A stretch of 64,000 bases of DNA from Desulfurellaceae bacterium bin18 (GTDB lineage Bacteria > Desulfobacterota > Binatia > Bin18), in assembly GCA_002238415.1 (NCBI GenBank), contig MPMI01000018.1:39211-103210 (forward strand). Reading direction: 5' to 3'. A program made the translations under genes and the position numbers. The notes under the pieces are model-generated. The model searched no databases and had not been told where the DNA came from. It saw only the letters and a list, made by a program, of their open reading frames with translations. Shown here in pieces: positions 18,688-27,045 of the stretch (the stretch's first letter is position 1; every line of letters starts with the position of its first letter).

Positions 18688-19725
18688 TCAATACACCACC
18701 GGGCGGACCAGATTCGGCTCCAGAGTGCGCACGCTGGTCTGCCCGCACAAGGCCAGGTTGGTTTCCAGTTCGTCGCGGAATAATTCGATTGTCCGGTGTA
18801 CCCCGGCCGCGCCGTCCGCGGCCAGACCCCACAGCATGGGCCGACCCATGGCAACCAGATTCGCTCCCAAGGCCAGGGCTTTAATGATGTCCGTGCCCCG
18901 CCGAAAGCCGCCATCAATCACGATCTGAGCTCTACCCCCAACCGCTTCGACGATGTCCGGCAAGGCATCAATTGTTGCCAGGGTGGAATCGAGCTGGCGG
19001 CCACCGTGGTTCGACACCCAGATGATTTCGGCTCCGACCTCAACGGCGAGCTTGGCATCTTCCGGGGTGAGGATGCCCTTTAAGCCCAGTGGAACCGACA
19101 GAATGCTTTTGAGCCAAGCCACATCGTCCCAGGTCAGACGGGTCTGATAGTCGAACTCAGGCGGCTGCTCGTTGGGGGCGATTGTCCGTGCCCGCTGCGG
19201 ATCAAAACGCAGCTCAACGTCCCGCTCACGGCGGCTATAGGTCTGTACGTCAACCGTCAGGCAGACAGCGTGATAGCCCGAGGCTTCCACCCGGGCGAGC
19301 AAATCCTGACACCAGGAACGGGGGCCGCTCCAGTAGAGCTGATATATTAAGGGGCCGCGGGCGGCCTGAGTCAGGTCTTCGACCGGCCAACCGGTGACCC
19401 CGCTCACAAAGGCGAGGTTGCGGCTGGGGCTTGCTCCGCGCACCATTTCGAGGTCGCCTTCCGGATGAAAGAGGACCAGACCGCCCATCGGCGCGATGGC
19501 AAAGGGAGTAGGTAGTTCGAGGCCCAGAAAGGTCGTGCTGATATCGATATGGCGGACATCGCGCAGCACCCGCTGGCGGATAGCCAGACGCTTGAGCGCC
19601 CGGCGGTTGCGACGGCGCGTGGTTTCCGTTTCCGCGCCCCCAGCGCCAAACGCCCACGGTCCAGGTGGCAGAATGGTTTTTGCGGCGCGTCGAATTTCGC
19701 GCAAGGTCATAAAGCGGTGTGGCAT
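18688..19725 (-). CDS. FMN-dependent alpha-hydroxy-acid oxidase/dehydrogenase
   Basis: A 345-residue enzyme of the glycolate oxidase/lactate monooxygenase family. Conserved segments are AIAPMGG (FMN site), LTVDVQTYSRRERD, the LKGIL lysine strand, SNHGGRQLD with the catalytic His/Arg pair near residue 240, and IDGGFRRGTDIIKALALGA for the FMN phosphate. At the N-terminus the usual YYxSGA tyrosine region reads AFGAGGA, so the Tyr that often lines the active site is missing. It would oxidise an L-2-hydroxy acid. It shares its strand with the LLM gene. Confidence 0.88.
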   Translation of the reverse strand: MPHRFMTLREIRRAAKTILPPGPWAFGAGGAETETTRRRNRRALKRLAIRQRVLRDVRHIDISTTFLGLELPTPFAIAPMGGLVLFHPEGDLEMVRGASPSRNLAFVSGVTGWPVEDLTQAARGPLIYQLYWSGPRSWCQDLLARVEASGYHAVCLTVDVQTYSRRERDVELRFDPQRARTIAPNEQPPEFDYQTRLTWDDVAWLKSILSVPLGLKGILTPEDAKLAVEVGAEIIWVSNHGGRQLDSTLATIDALPDIVEAVGGRAQIVIDGGFRRGTDIIKALALGANLVAMGRPMLWGLAADGAAGVHRTIELFRDELETNLALCGQTSVRTLEPNLVRPVVY

Positions 19726-19922
19726 GGCAGAGTCCTTTCAGGCGGGCCTTTTTTACTTTCCATACCATACTCTTTCAGAGGCTGCTCGGTCTCTTTGGCT
19801 TTCCCCACTTGGGCCATTCCACAAGGCGGGGGAAGGCGTGATATTTCGGGTCGAGCCCGGCATGACGAGGACGCATCCGGGCGGTAAAGCGCGTACGCTC
19901 AGCCCTGGAGTATCGGGACAAC
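19726..19922. other. Intergenic stretch without a recognised gene
   Basis: About 200 bases between the 2-hydroxyacid oxidase and the toxin-like gene. It contains a small GGGTCGAGCCC palindrome-like segment near 19849 of the type seen in dispersed intergenic repeats. No tRNA cloverleaf or open frame is convincing. Confidence 0.4.
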
Positions 19923-20285
19923 CTATGAAGAAGTGGCCGACGCCGGGCGAATGCATAATCTGCCGGGCTCGGCGGTAATGATCGCTCCAGCTTCCAAATC
20001 CGTACCATGCGTGGTGAGGACTTGAATGCAGACATCTGCTTGTTGACGTGCTGAGAGATTGACGAGGCGAAGAATGCCTGCATGGCGTTGGCCGCGGACG
20101 ATAACAAGTTCGCCAAAGTCCTTATCTAAGGTCACGAGGATACGACTGTCACGGAAAGCTCGCCTGAGAATTTCTTCATCGCCGGGGTCTTCATCCCACT
20201 CGCCCGCCCACAGGACATCATGACCAGCGGTTCTTATATCCTGGCGGACTCCGCCCCAGACACAGCTATCAAGCAGAAGCCTCAG
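19923..20285 (-). pseudogene. DUF5615 PIN-like toxin with CTG in place of the start codon
   Basis: Read from CTG at 20285, the frame gives about 120 residues that match DUF5615 PIN-like (Mut7-C-type) toxins along their length: LLLDSC at the start with the first acidic residue, DEEILRRA in the middle and TLDKDFGEL near residue 55. No ATG, GTG or TTG occurs between the upstream in-frame TAA (20295-20297) and this point. In intact pairs the antitoxin stop and toxin start overlap as ATGA; here the overlap reads CTGA. Either CTG is used weakly or the start was lost. A shorter product could begin at GTG 20135 but would lack the first third. Confidence 0.75.
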
Positions 20286-20533
20286 GCGGGGGGCTTAACA
20301 AAGAATGGCTCGACGCGTTCATGACCAACAAGCTGCCGCGCATAGAGCAGGCAAGCCTAGATGTCTTCCGGCTCAAGCCAAGCATAGCCTGAAAGTATGG
20401 TCTCGGCTGTATCTCCCGCTGCCAGCATACCAAGAACATGCTCGACCGCGAGTCTTCGTCCTCGGACAATAGGCTTGCCGCCGAAGATTTTTGGATTGAT
20501 AGTAATACGTTCGAGCAGCTTTGCCTCACTCAT
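20282..20533 (-). pseudogene. DUF433 antitoxin interrupted by an amber codon
   Basis: From ATG 20533 (GGGGAGA a few bases upstream) the frame encodes a DUF433 antitoxin: ITINPKIFGGKPIVRGRRLA, then HVLGMLAAGDTAETIL, then WLEPEDI. Codon 59 (20357-20359) is TAG, and the family resemblance continues straight after it (ACLLYARQLVGHERVEP) to the TGA at 20282-20284. Full length would be 83 residues. The stop truncates the C-terminal region, probably by a CAG-to-TAG change. It overlaps the DUF5615 toxin in the normal order, so this is a decaying type II pair. A sequencing error is possible. Confidence 0.8.
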
Positions 20534-20645
20534 GCCGGTCTCCCCAAAACATGCTCCAAGGCTCTCCGTATATTGTTGTCATTGTACTGGCTCCTGACTC
20601 TCGTGCAATGCTTATGCTATGAGACTCTGAAGCGTCTGAGGTTAT

Positions 20646-21680
20646 ATGGACGAACACATACCCCCAACCGACCCGGCTGAAGCCGCGGCCTGGGTTGAGT
20701 TCTATTACCAGCAGGGCTGGAGTGACGGGCTGCCGTTCGTCCCGCCAACCGAAGAGTCGGTCCGGGCGATGCTGAAGGTCGGACAGGTCGAGGCGGATGA
20801 GGGTCTGGGAACGATTGCGGAACGCAACGTGACCATCCCGGCCGAGAAGGTGGCCATCAACGCGGTGATGGCCGGCTGTTTGCCCGAGTATTTCCCCGTT
20901 GTGCTGGCTGCGGTACGGGGGCTGTGCCGACCCGAGTTTCACTATCACAATCCGGCAACCAGCACCGGCGGGTCGGCGATCACCCTGATCGTGAATGGCC
21001 CGATTGGTCCCGCGCTCGGGATCAACGCGGCCCATAACGCCTTTGGGCCGGGATTTCGCCCCAATGCGACCATCGGCCGGGCGCTGCGCCTGGTCATGCT
21101 CAACGTGCTCAATACCCGGCCAGGGCTGCTGGACAAGGCCACCTTGGGTTCACCGGGGAAATATGCCTTCTGTTTTGCCGAGAACGAGGACAACCATCCC
21201 TGGCAACCGCTCCACGTTGAACGCGGCTTTCGACCCGAGGACAGTACGGTGACGTTGTACGCCTCCAATACCCTCATGGGGGTGTATAACCAGCTTGCCA
21301 GTACGCCCGAACCCCTGTTGCTGGAATTTGCGGATGCCGTGTGTAATCTCGCCTCACCGAACGTGTATGGGTTTAATCAAAGCCTGCTGGTGCTCGCCGG
21401 CGAGCACGCCGCAATCATAAAACACAGCGGTTGGAGCCGGCGGCAGGTCCAGGAGGGTGTGATTCAACAGGCGCGGCGGAGCGTGGCCGATTTCAAACGG
21501 GCTGGGCGGCTGCCGGGCGAGATTAGTCCCGAAGATGAAACAACCTGGCGCTATGTGATGCGTGACCCAGATGATGTGCTGATTGTCTGCGCGGGGGCCC
21601 AAGGCGGGAGCTGGTCGGCGTGTTTACCCGGCTGGGGGAATAAGTGGACGCGCAGCGTGACTGAATTGGTACGGGTGTAA
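20646..21680 (+). CDS. Conserved protein of unknown function, partner of a UGSC selenoprotein
   Basis: A 344-residue soluble protein that I cannot assign to a named enzyme. Features are an N-terminal FYYQQGWSDGLPFVPPT segment, a Gly/Pro-rich core with NPATSTGGSA and VNGPIGPALGIN near residues 105-125, and a late CAGAQGGSWSAC (residues ~312-323) with two cysteines. It lies 25 bases upstream of the UGSC selenoprotein gene and heads an operon with two amidohydrolases and a luciferase-like enzyme. The two cysteines could exchange electrons or thiols with the selenocysteine of its neighbour; that is inference. There is no signal peptide. Confidence 0.8.
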   Translation: MDEHIPPTDPAEAAAWVEFYYQQGWSDGLPFVPPTEESVRAMLKVGQVEADEGLGTIAERNVTIPAEKVAINAVMAGCLPEYFPVVLAAVRGLCRPEFHYHNPATSTGGSAITLIVNGPIGPALGINAAHNAFGPGFRPNATIGRALRLVMLNVLNTRPGLLDKATLGSPGKYAFCFAENEDNHPWQPLHVERGFRPEDSTVTLYASNTLMGVYNQLASTPEPLLLEFADAVCNLASPNVYGFNQSLLVLAGEHAAIIKHSGWSRRQVQEGVIQQARRSVADFKRAGRLPGEISPEDETTWRYVMRDPDDVLIVCAGAQGGSWSACLPGWGNKWTRSVTELVRV

Positions 21681-21705
21681 CTGAGACGATAAAGGAGGAA
21701 GACGA

Positions 21706-22248
21706 ATGCGTCGTACGGTTTTTGATCCGACTCTTCCCTTGGAAACGCAGGAATTTGCGTATGCGCCGCGGCCCGGCGCGTTCCGGGGACTCCGAGTCGG
21801 ACTGGTCGAAAATACCAAGTTCAATTCCAAGGAATTGCTGTGCAAGGTGGCCGAGCGCCTGGAGCAGCAACACGACATGCGCTTGGTGTCCGTGAATCGC
21901 AAGCTGTCATCCGGCCACGCCGTCAGCCAGGAGGCGATTGCGCTGTTTCAGCAACAGGTCGATATTGTTCTGGCCGGCGTGGGTGATTGAGGGTCGTGCA
22001 GTTCGAGCAGTGTGCTCGACGGCCTGAAATTGGAGCGCGCCGGTATTCCCACTGCGTCTATCGTGACCACACCCTTTATTGCAACTGGTCGCGCCATGGC
22101 AACCAGTTGGGGGGTCCAGGACTATCAGTTTCTGGTGACTGCCCACCCCATCGCCAATCTGACGGAAGACGAGTTGGACACGCGGGCGGACGAACTGGCA
22201 GCACAGGTGCTGGACTTTTTTCAAAACGCCGGTCCTGCTTCGGATTGA
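21706..22248 (+). CDS. UGSC-motif selenoprotein (in-frame UGA read as selenocysteine)
   Basis: The frame from ATG 21706 reaches TGA at 21988-21990 and continues open in the same frame to TGA at 22246. The sequence around the first TGA reads VLAGVGD-U-GSCSSSSVLDG, which is the UGSC motif that names this selenoprotein family; Sec would be residue 95 of 180. After the UGA the protein continues normally (GIPTASIVTTPF). The UGSC pair could act as a selenenylsulfide redox centre, but the family's function is not established. A SECIS-like hairpin starts 12 bases past the UGA. The ribosome-binding site AAGGAGG is strong. Annotation pipelines would split this into two short genes. Confidence 0.88.
21988..22025 (+). 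promoter_or_regulatory. Sec UGA codon and SECIS-like stem-loop
   Basis: UGA at 21988-21990 is followed by a hairpin: TCGAGCA (22003-22009), loop GTG (22010-22012), TGCTCGA (22013-22019), a perfect 7-bp stem. GGTC (21992-21995) can pair with GGCC (22021-22024) as an outer helix. The apical loop starts 20 bases after the UGA and contains G and U, as expected for a bacterial SECIS element bound by SelB. The stem is part of the coding sequence. Confidence 0.65.
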
Positions 22249-22333
22249 CACCCCCGGAGGGGCACGGTAACAATAACGCCTCATACGAACGGGAGTTTCC
22301 AATACGCACAGGCGCATTGACGGAGGAGGGAAG

Positions 22334-23488
22334 GTGTTTCAAACCTCACGGCTACCGTATGCAGGGGCCATTGATGCCGATGGCCATATCAACGAACCCG
22401 CCGATCTGTGGGAACGGTATATCGATCCGGTATATCGTGATCGGGCCATTCGGATTCGGCCCGGCCCGGACGGACTCGACCATCTGGAATTGAACGGCCA
22501 ACGCTCGCGCTATTTTGACGCGGAAATCCTGGCCCGTGGCACCAGCATGGGCAGTACGTTTGAAGAGCGCAGTGGTATCAAGCAACAGGGCTACACCAAA
22601 GGTGTCCCCTTTGGGGGAAAAGATCCCCAGGAACGTCTGATCCTGCTCGATCAGGAAAACCTGACCAAGGCGCTGATCTATCCGACGATCTGTCTGGAGT
22701 GGGAAGCCGAAGTCACCGAGCACGATCTGGCCCAGGCGTATACCCGCGCCTATAATCGCTGGATCGTCGATTTTTGTTCCGACTCCGGTGGCCGGCTGAT
22801 TCCGATTGCTCACATCTGTCTCACTTCTGGTGAAGCCGCGGCCCAGGAACTGGAGCGCGCCGTCAAAGCCGGGGCCAAGGGCGCTTTTATCTCACCCTAT
22901 ACGCTGACCGACAAGGCCCACGCGCATACGGACCACGATCCGTTCTGGGCCACGGCACAGGACTTGGGAGTCCCGATCGGGATTCATCCCGTGGCCGAAC
23001 CGCCCAAACGGCGCGTCTACCAGCGGTTTCGGGAGATGTATAAATGGGGCGAATGGTGGGTGGATATGCTGGGCGGCCAGGGTCCCCAACAGGCCTTTTT
23101 GGGGCTGTTCCAATACGGCCTGTTCGATCGTTTCCCCAGCGTAAAAGTTGTCGTGCTCGAATCCGGGGCGGGCTGGATCGGACATATGCTTGATCGCATG
23201 GACGCGGCGTATAAGACCGCGCTCGGCCGAAGTGTCCCGCTCAAAGAAGTCCCGAGCTATTACTTCCAGCGTCAGTGTTGGATATCGGCCGACCCGGATG
23301 AACGCGCTCTGCCCTACCTGATTGAGTATATCGGCGCGGACAAATTCTTCTGGGCGAGCGATTTTCCTCACGACGATCATACCTGCGACTATATTAAAGA
23401 CCTGACGAATATGGTGGCGCCGCTGTCTGAAGAGAGCCGGCGTAAAGTCTTAGGTGAGAATGTGGCCGGCGTGTATGGATTGTCCTGA
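22334..23488 (+). CDS. Amidohydrolase-family protein (ACMSD/decarboxylase-like) 1
   Basis: A 384-residue metal-dependent TIM-barrel protein of the amidohydrolase-2 group. It starts with GTG, preceded by GGAGGAGGG. The metal site begins DADGHINEP (residues ~13-21), followed by a GIHPV strand with a His near residue 218 and WASDFPHDDH near residue 339. Relatives decarboxylate aromatic acids or hydrolyse small rings. It belongs to the 20646-25796 operon with a selenoprotein, a luciferase-like enzyme and a second amidohydrolase. Confidence 0.87.
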   Translation: MFQTSRLPYAGAIDADGHINEPADLWERYIDPVYRDRAIRIRPGPDGLDHLELNGQRSRYFDAEILARGTSMGSTFEERSGIKQQGYTKGVPFGGKDPQERLILLDQENLTKALIYPTICLEWEAEVTEHDLAQAYTRAYNRWIVDFCSDSGGRLIPIAHICLTSGEAAAQELERAVKAGAKGAFISPYTLTDKAHAHTDHDPFWATAQDLGVPIGIHPVAEPPKRRVYQRFREMYKWGEWWVDMLGGQGPQQAFLGLFQYGLFDRFPSVKVVVLESGAGWIGHMLDRMDAAYKTALGRSVPLKEVPSYYFQRQCWISADPDERALPYLIEYIGADKFFWASDFPHDDHTCDYIKDLTNMVAPLSEESRRKVLGENVAGVYGLS

Positions 23489-23547
23489 TCCGACGCGTGT
23501 ATCTGTATGGGGAGAGAAACGAACGACCAGCAAAAAAGGAGTACGCT

Positions 23548-24666
23548 ATGCAATTCGGTCTTTTATACGAAATGGAAACGCCCCGCCCGTGGAACAAGCT
23601 GAGCGAGTACAATGTCTACCACGAAGCCCTGGCCCAGATAGAACGGGCCGACCAGATTGGCTTTGACTATGTGTGGGAGGTTGAGCACCATTTTCTGGAG
23701 GAATACTCCCACAGCCCGGCCCCCGAAGTGTTCTACGGTGCGGTCTCGCAGCGCACCAAGAACATCCGCATCGCCCACGGTGTGCGCCTCCTGCCGCACC
23801 GCTTCAATCATCCCATCAAGGTGGCGGAACAGGCCGCGGTGCTCGACATTCTGAGCAATGGGCGGATGGACCTGGGCACGGGCCGGTCAACCACGGCTCA
23901 GGAGCTGGACGGCTTTGGGGTTGATTATGATCGGACGCGTGAGGAGGTGCGTGAGGCCCTTGACGTGATCGTGAAGGCCTGGACTGAAGAAATCCTGGAA
24001 TACAACGGCAAAACGATTCAGGTCCCGCCCAGGCGGGTCGTACCCAAACCTATTCAAGAGCCGCACCCGCCGATGTGGATGGCCTGCGTGGCACCGGACA
24101 GCTATGAGATGGCGGCCGACCGCGGCCTGGGCGTGCTCAGCTTCAATCTGAACTGGGAACAGGTCCAGAAGACCATGGACACCTATCGTGAGAAGTGCAA
24201 AGACCGCAGCGACGTGGTGTCGCAGGTGATTAACGAGCGGTTTGCCGGGGTGGCCATCTGTCATGTGGCCGAGAGCAAAGAGGAAGAGACGATCGGGATC
24301 GCCGGGGCGCGCTGGTTTCTGCACAACGTGGCCAAGTTATTCGAGCCCCTGATGGTCAAGAATAATCTGTACTCGTATGAATATCTGCGCAGCCTGTTCG
24401 ACCTGGACGCGGATGCCAACGATTTGAGCGACGCGCAGATCAAAGAGCACCCCATGGTCACGGTCGGCAACCCGGATGAGGTCAACCGCAAGCTCGAAAC
24501 CTTTGATCAGGCCGGGCTGGACCAGGTGATTTTCTTCAAGCAGGCCGGTCGGATTCCGCACAAGAACATCATGCGCTCGATTGATCGGATCGGACAGTAC
24601 GTGATTCCGTATTTCAATCCGCACAAAGCAACGCCGACCGAGGAGACGCTGTTCTCGGCAAAATAA
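23548..24666 (+). CDS. LLM-class flavin-dependent monooxygenase
   Basis: A 372-residue luciferase-superfamily enzyme. The ATG at 23548 (MQFGLLYEME) is preceded by AAAGGAG; an upstream in-frame GTG at 23497 is unlikely. The VWEVEHHFLEEYSHSP segment (about 35-50) and GRMDLGTGRSTT (about 107-118) are characteristic of the group. The protein is longer than minimal LLM enzymes. Located between two amidohydrolase genes, it probably oxygenates the compound they hydrolyse or decarboxylate, using FMNH2. The operon order suggests a single catabolic pathway. Confidence 0.88.
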   Translation: MQFGLLYEMETPRPWNKLSEYNVYHEALAQIERADQIGFDYVWEVEHHFLEEYSHSPAPEVFYGAVSQRTKNIRIAHGVRLLPHRFNHPIKVAEQAAVLDILSNGRMDLGTGRSTTAQELDGFGVDYDRTREEVREALDVIVKAWTEEILEYNGKTIQVPPRRVVPKPIQEPHPPMWMACVAPDSYEMAADRGLGVLSFNLNWEQVQKTMDTYREKCKDRSDVVSQVINERFAGVAICHVAESKEEETIGIAGARWFLHNVAKLFEPLMVKNNLYSYEYLRSLFDLDADANDLSDAQIKEHPMVTVGNPDEVNRKLETFDQAGLDQVIFFKQAGRIPHKNIMRSIDRIGQYVIPYFNPHKATPTEETLFSAK

Positions 24667-24692
24667 GGCCGCTACACAAGGAGAAGCACTAC

Positions 24693-25796
24693 ATGCTCAA
24701 ACCCATTATCTCTTCTGATTCGCATATCACCGAACCACCGGGCACCTATGTGGATCGTATTGACAAGAAGTATAAAGATACCGCGCCGCACATGATCCAC
24801 GACGAGAAGAAGGGTGATCTCTTCGTTATCAGTGGCATGAAGCAGCCGGTCCCCATGGGTCTGGTTGCCGCTGCCGGGCAGAAGGCCGAGGACCTCGCTA
24901 TGTTCGGTGCCAAGTTTGAGGACCTGCACCGTGGCGGCTGGGACCCGGAAGCGCGTCTGGCCGACCAGGACCGGGACGGCGTTGCCGCCGAGGTGATCTA
25001 TCCCACCGTTGGCATGCTGCTGTGTAATCACTCCGATTTCGACTATAAAAAAGCCTGCTTTGACGCTTATAACGAATGGATCGCGGAATACTGCTCCGCC
25101 CATCCGAATCGCCTGATCGGCCTGGGCCAGACGGCCATGCGTTCGGTTGATGAGGGCATAGCCGACCTGCGCAAGATCAAAGAGCTGGGTCTGCGCGGAG
25201 TGATGATGCCGGGCAACCCTCAGGTGTCCGATTATGACGACCCGCTCTACGACGTATTCTGGCAGGCGGCCATCGACATGCAGATGCCGCTGAGTTTTCA
25301 CATCCTCACCAGCCGGAGCGATGTGGTCGGCTCCTCTCCGCGCGGACCGAAGCTGAACGGCTTCCTGTCCATTATTCGGGGCAACCAGGACCTGATGGGC
25401 ACGTTTATCCTGGGCGGCGTGTTTGAACGCAACCCCAAACTGAAAATCGTGTGTGTCGAAGCCGACGCCGGCTGGGTGCCACACTATATGTACCGCATGG
25501 ATCATGCCTACGACCGGCACCGCTACTGGCTGAAATCCGGCCAGGAACTGTCAAAGATGCCGAGCGAGTATTTCAGCGAACATATCTACACCACCTTTCA
25601 GGACGACTGGGTGGCGTTCCGCATGAAAGATATGTGCAACCCGCGCCGTCTGATGTGGGCCAACGACTTCCCGCACAGCGACTCGACCTGGCCGTGGTCG
25701 CAGGAAATACTCGAAAAGCACACCGCCCACCTCACCGAAGAAGAGAAGAACTGGATTCTTCACGACAACGTGGCCGAGCTGTATAACCTGGACTAA
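24693..25796 (+). CDS. Amidohydrolase-family protein (ACMSD/decarboxylase-like) 2
   Basis: A 367-residue amidohydrolase-2 protein. Metal-ligand segments are SSDSHITEP (residues ~9-17), a SFHILTSR strand with a His near residue 205, and WANDFPHSDSTWP near residue 323. It is a distant paralogue of the gene at 22334 with the same fold but a different N-terminus and substrate loop. It is the last gene of the operon; an intrinsic terminator follows 23 bases after its stop. Confidence 0.87.
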   Translation: MLKPIISSDSHITEPPGTYVDRIDKKYKDTAPHMIHDEKKGDLFVISGMKQPVPMGLVAAAGQKAEDLAMFGAKFEDLHRGGWDPEARLADQDRDGVAAEVIYPTVGMLLCNHSDFDYKKACFDAYNEWIAEYCSAHPNRLIGLGQTAMRSVDEGIADLRKIKELGLRGVMMPGNPQVSDYDDPLYDVFWQAAIDMQMPLSFHILTSRSDVVGSSPRGPKLNGFLSIIRGNQDLMGTFILGGVFERNPKLKIVCVEADAGWVPHYMYRMDHAYDRHRYWLKSGQELSKMPSEYFSEHIYTTFQDDWVAFRMKDMCNPRRLMWANDFPHSDSTWPWSQEILEKHTAHLTEEEKNWILHDNVAELYNLD

Positions 25797-25819
25797 GAGA
25801 CTGGCAAGCGTACAAACCG

Positions 25820-25848
25820 GGGCGTCCAAAAAGGGCGCCCTTTTTTTT
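25820..25848 (+). terminator. Rho-independent terminator of the selenoprotein operon
   Basis: GGGCGTCC (25820-25827), loop AAAAA and GGGCGCCC (25833-25840) form an 8-bp stem with one G-U pair, followed by eight T residues (25841-25848). It lies just after the second amidohydrolase. Confidence 0.92.
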
Positions 25849-25874
25849 CGCTTTCGAGCGTCGGAGGCGCAGAC

Positions 25875-26447
25875 ATGGAGAACACAAAGGACACGGGGAC
25901 CAGACAGGGGTCTGAGAGTGTCATCGATCTCAGACAAGAGTTGATTGACCTGTATGCCGGCGAGCAAATGCTGGCGTTCTTTGAGTTCACGCTGGAGCGT
26001 TTCGGAAACGAGGCGCTCTCCGGGCTGTGTCGCATTGCCCAGCCAAAGCCCCACAGCTCGACGTTGCGCTATCTCTCCCTCATTTTTCTCGTTGACACTC
26101 CTGACTCCGCAACCCGACTCGTCGTCCAGAAAGCCTTGGCCCGGCTTGAGGGCAGCGCCCTGAAAACAGCCGTGCCCGGCATGACGGACGGTGCCATCAT
26201 CTCAAGCCTGAGTTCCAGCACCGAGAACTATATCGCTCAGACAGACCTGCTGCTTGAAAGCGCGGTGAACAAGGCGTTCATCACGACCCAACTCATTCCT
26301 GCCATCGCCCGCATCGCCCAACTCCACCTGACTCACGTCGAGTGGTGGGAGGAGAGCCGCAGCCTGGCTGCCCCTCCTGCCGACGCACCATCCCCTCCGT
26401 CCTCCCTGCTGGCTACGGTCCGGGACTGGTTTCGCCGGATGCCTTGA
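25875..26447 (+). CDS. Hypothetical helical protein
   Basis: A 190-residue protein with no family I recognise. The sequence is rich in Leu and Ala, probably all alpha-helical, with no signal peptide or membrane span. A proline-rich linker (APPADAPSPPSS, about 165-176) precedes a short basic tail (DWFRRMP). It starts just after the operon terminator and is the first gene of the accessory region. Its ATG follows GGAGGCGCAGAC, a fair ribosome-binding site. Confidence 0.65.
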   Translation: MENTKDTGTRQGSESVIDLRQELIDLYAGEQMLAFFEFTLERFGNEALSGLCRIAQPKPHSSTLRYLSLIFLVDTPDSATRLVVQKALARLEGSALKTAVPGMTDGAIISSLSSSTENYIAQTDLLLESAVNKAFITTQLIPAIARIAQLHLTHVEWWEESRSLAAPPADAPSPPSSLLATVRDWFRRMP

Positions 26448-26500
26448 CGTTTCAGGAAACGAGAAGATATCGTAACTGTGTCGAAAAGGTGGAAAGGAAT

Positions 26501-26728
26501 ATGCCGCAAATCCGCGAGAAATTCGCAACGCAAATCGAGAGCACCCTGCTGGCGGACCTGCGTATTTTGGCGGAAGCCGAGGGGTGCCAGATTCAGACCC
26601 TTGTTGAAGAAGCCGTAAGGACGCTTCTCGAAGAACGTCGGCAGGGAAAGGCACGAACACATGTGCTGGACGCCTACCAGAAGAGCCACTCCCGTTTCGG
26701 CTCACTCTTTGAGAAGCTCGCAAATTGA
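26501..26728 (+). CDS. Antitoxin of a Doc-type toxin-antitoxin pair
   Basis: A 75-residue protein, MPQIREKFATQ... with an Ala/Leu/Glu-rich ribbon-helix-helix-like middle (LRILAEAEGCQIQTLVEEAV) and a basic, disordered C-terminus. Small proteins of this type are usually encoded just before Fic/Doc toxins. Its stop overlaps the TTG of the Doc fragment (TTGA), the usual coupled layout. The ATG has AAAGGA about 2 bases before it. The toxin it should neutralise is truncated, so this antitoxin is probably an orphan. Confidence 0.65.
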   Translation: MPQIREKFATQIESTLLADLRILAEAEGCQIQTLVEEAVRTLLEERRQGKARTHVLDAYQKSHSRFGSLFEKLAN

Positions 26729-26850
26729 AGCGTGACGATCTCACCCTGGCGGATGTCCTCGCCATCCATGTCGATCAAATCGCTAAGTATGGCGGCGCCT
26801 ACGGGGTGCGTAATTTCACATCCCGGCAGACTGCTGAAACGCGAACTTGA
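26725..26850 (+). pseudogene. Truncated Doc (death-on-curing) toxin fragment
   Basis: From TTG 26725 the first 30 codons read LTLADVLAIHVDQIAKYGG and AYGVRN, the typical N-terminus of Doc toxins. Resemblance ends at about 26814, where the frame runs into unrelated codons and stops at 26850. The Fic-type active site (HPFxxGNKR) is absent. From the break onward the DNA encodes HigA in another frame. This looks like a deletion joining two toxin-antitoxin loci. Confidence 0.75.
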
Positions 26851-27043
26851 GGCGCGTAACCTGAGCGCCAATAGATTGGCTCTCGCCCTTGGGGTGCCCT
26901 CCGGCCGCATCACCGATATTTTGAATGGCAGCCGGTCAATCACTGCCGAGACAGCGGTTCGGCTTAGCTGTTATTTCGGCAACCGGCCCGGTTTCTGGCT
27001 CGAACTCCAGAGTCAATACGACATTGCCTTATTAGGGAAGTAA
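26789..27043 (+). CDS. HigA-type XRE antitoxin, 5' end replaced
   Basis: From ATG 26789 about 84 residues. The part from HPGRLLKRELEARNLS onward is a HigA/VapI helix-turn-helix antitoxin: ALGVPSGRITDILNGSRSI is the recognition region and WLELQSQYDI the C-terminal signature. The first eight codons come from the Doc gene read in another frame, so the native start was lost at the 26814 junction. No HigB toxin gene is next to it. It may still bind DNA. Confidence 0.75.
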   Translation: MAAPTGCVISHPGRLLKRELEARNLSANRLALALGVPSGRITDILNGSRSITAETAVRLSCYFGNRPGFWLELQSQYDIALLGK

Positions 27044-27045
27044 TT

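Noticed and set aside
19840..19885. Possible tRNA-like sequence (GGGTCGAGCCC)
   Set aside because: No acceptor stem or anticodon arm can be drawn around it; it resembles a short intergenic palindrome.
20357..20359. TAG in the DUF433 gene as a recoded pyrrolysine codon
   Set aside because: No sign of pyrrolysine genes, the neighbouring toxin has also lost its start codon, and a nonsense mutation explains both more simply.
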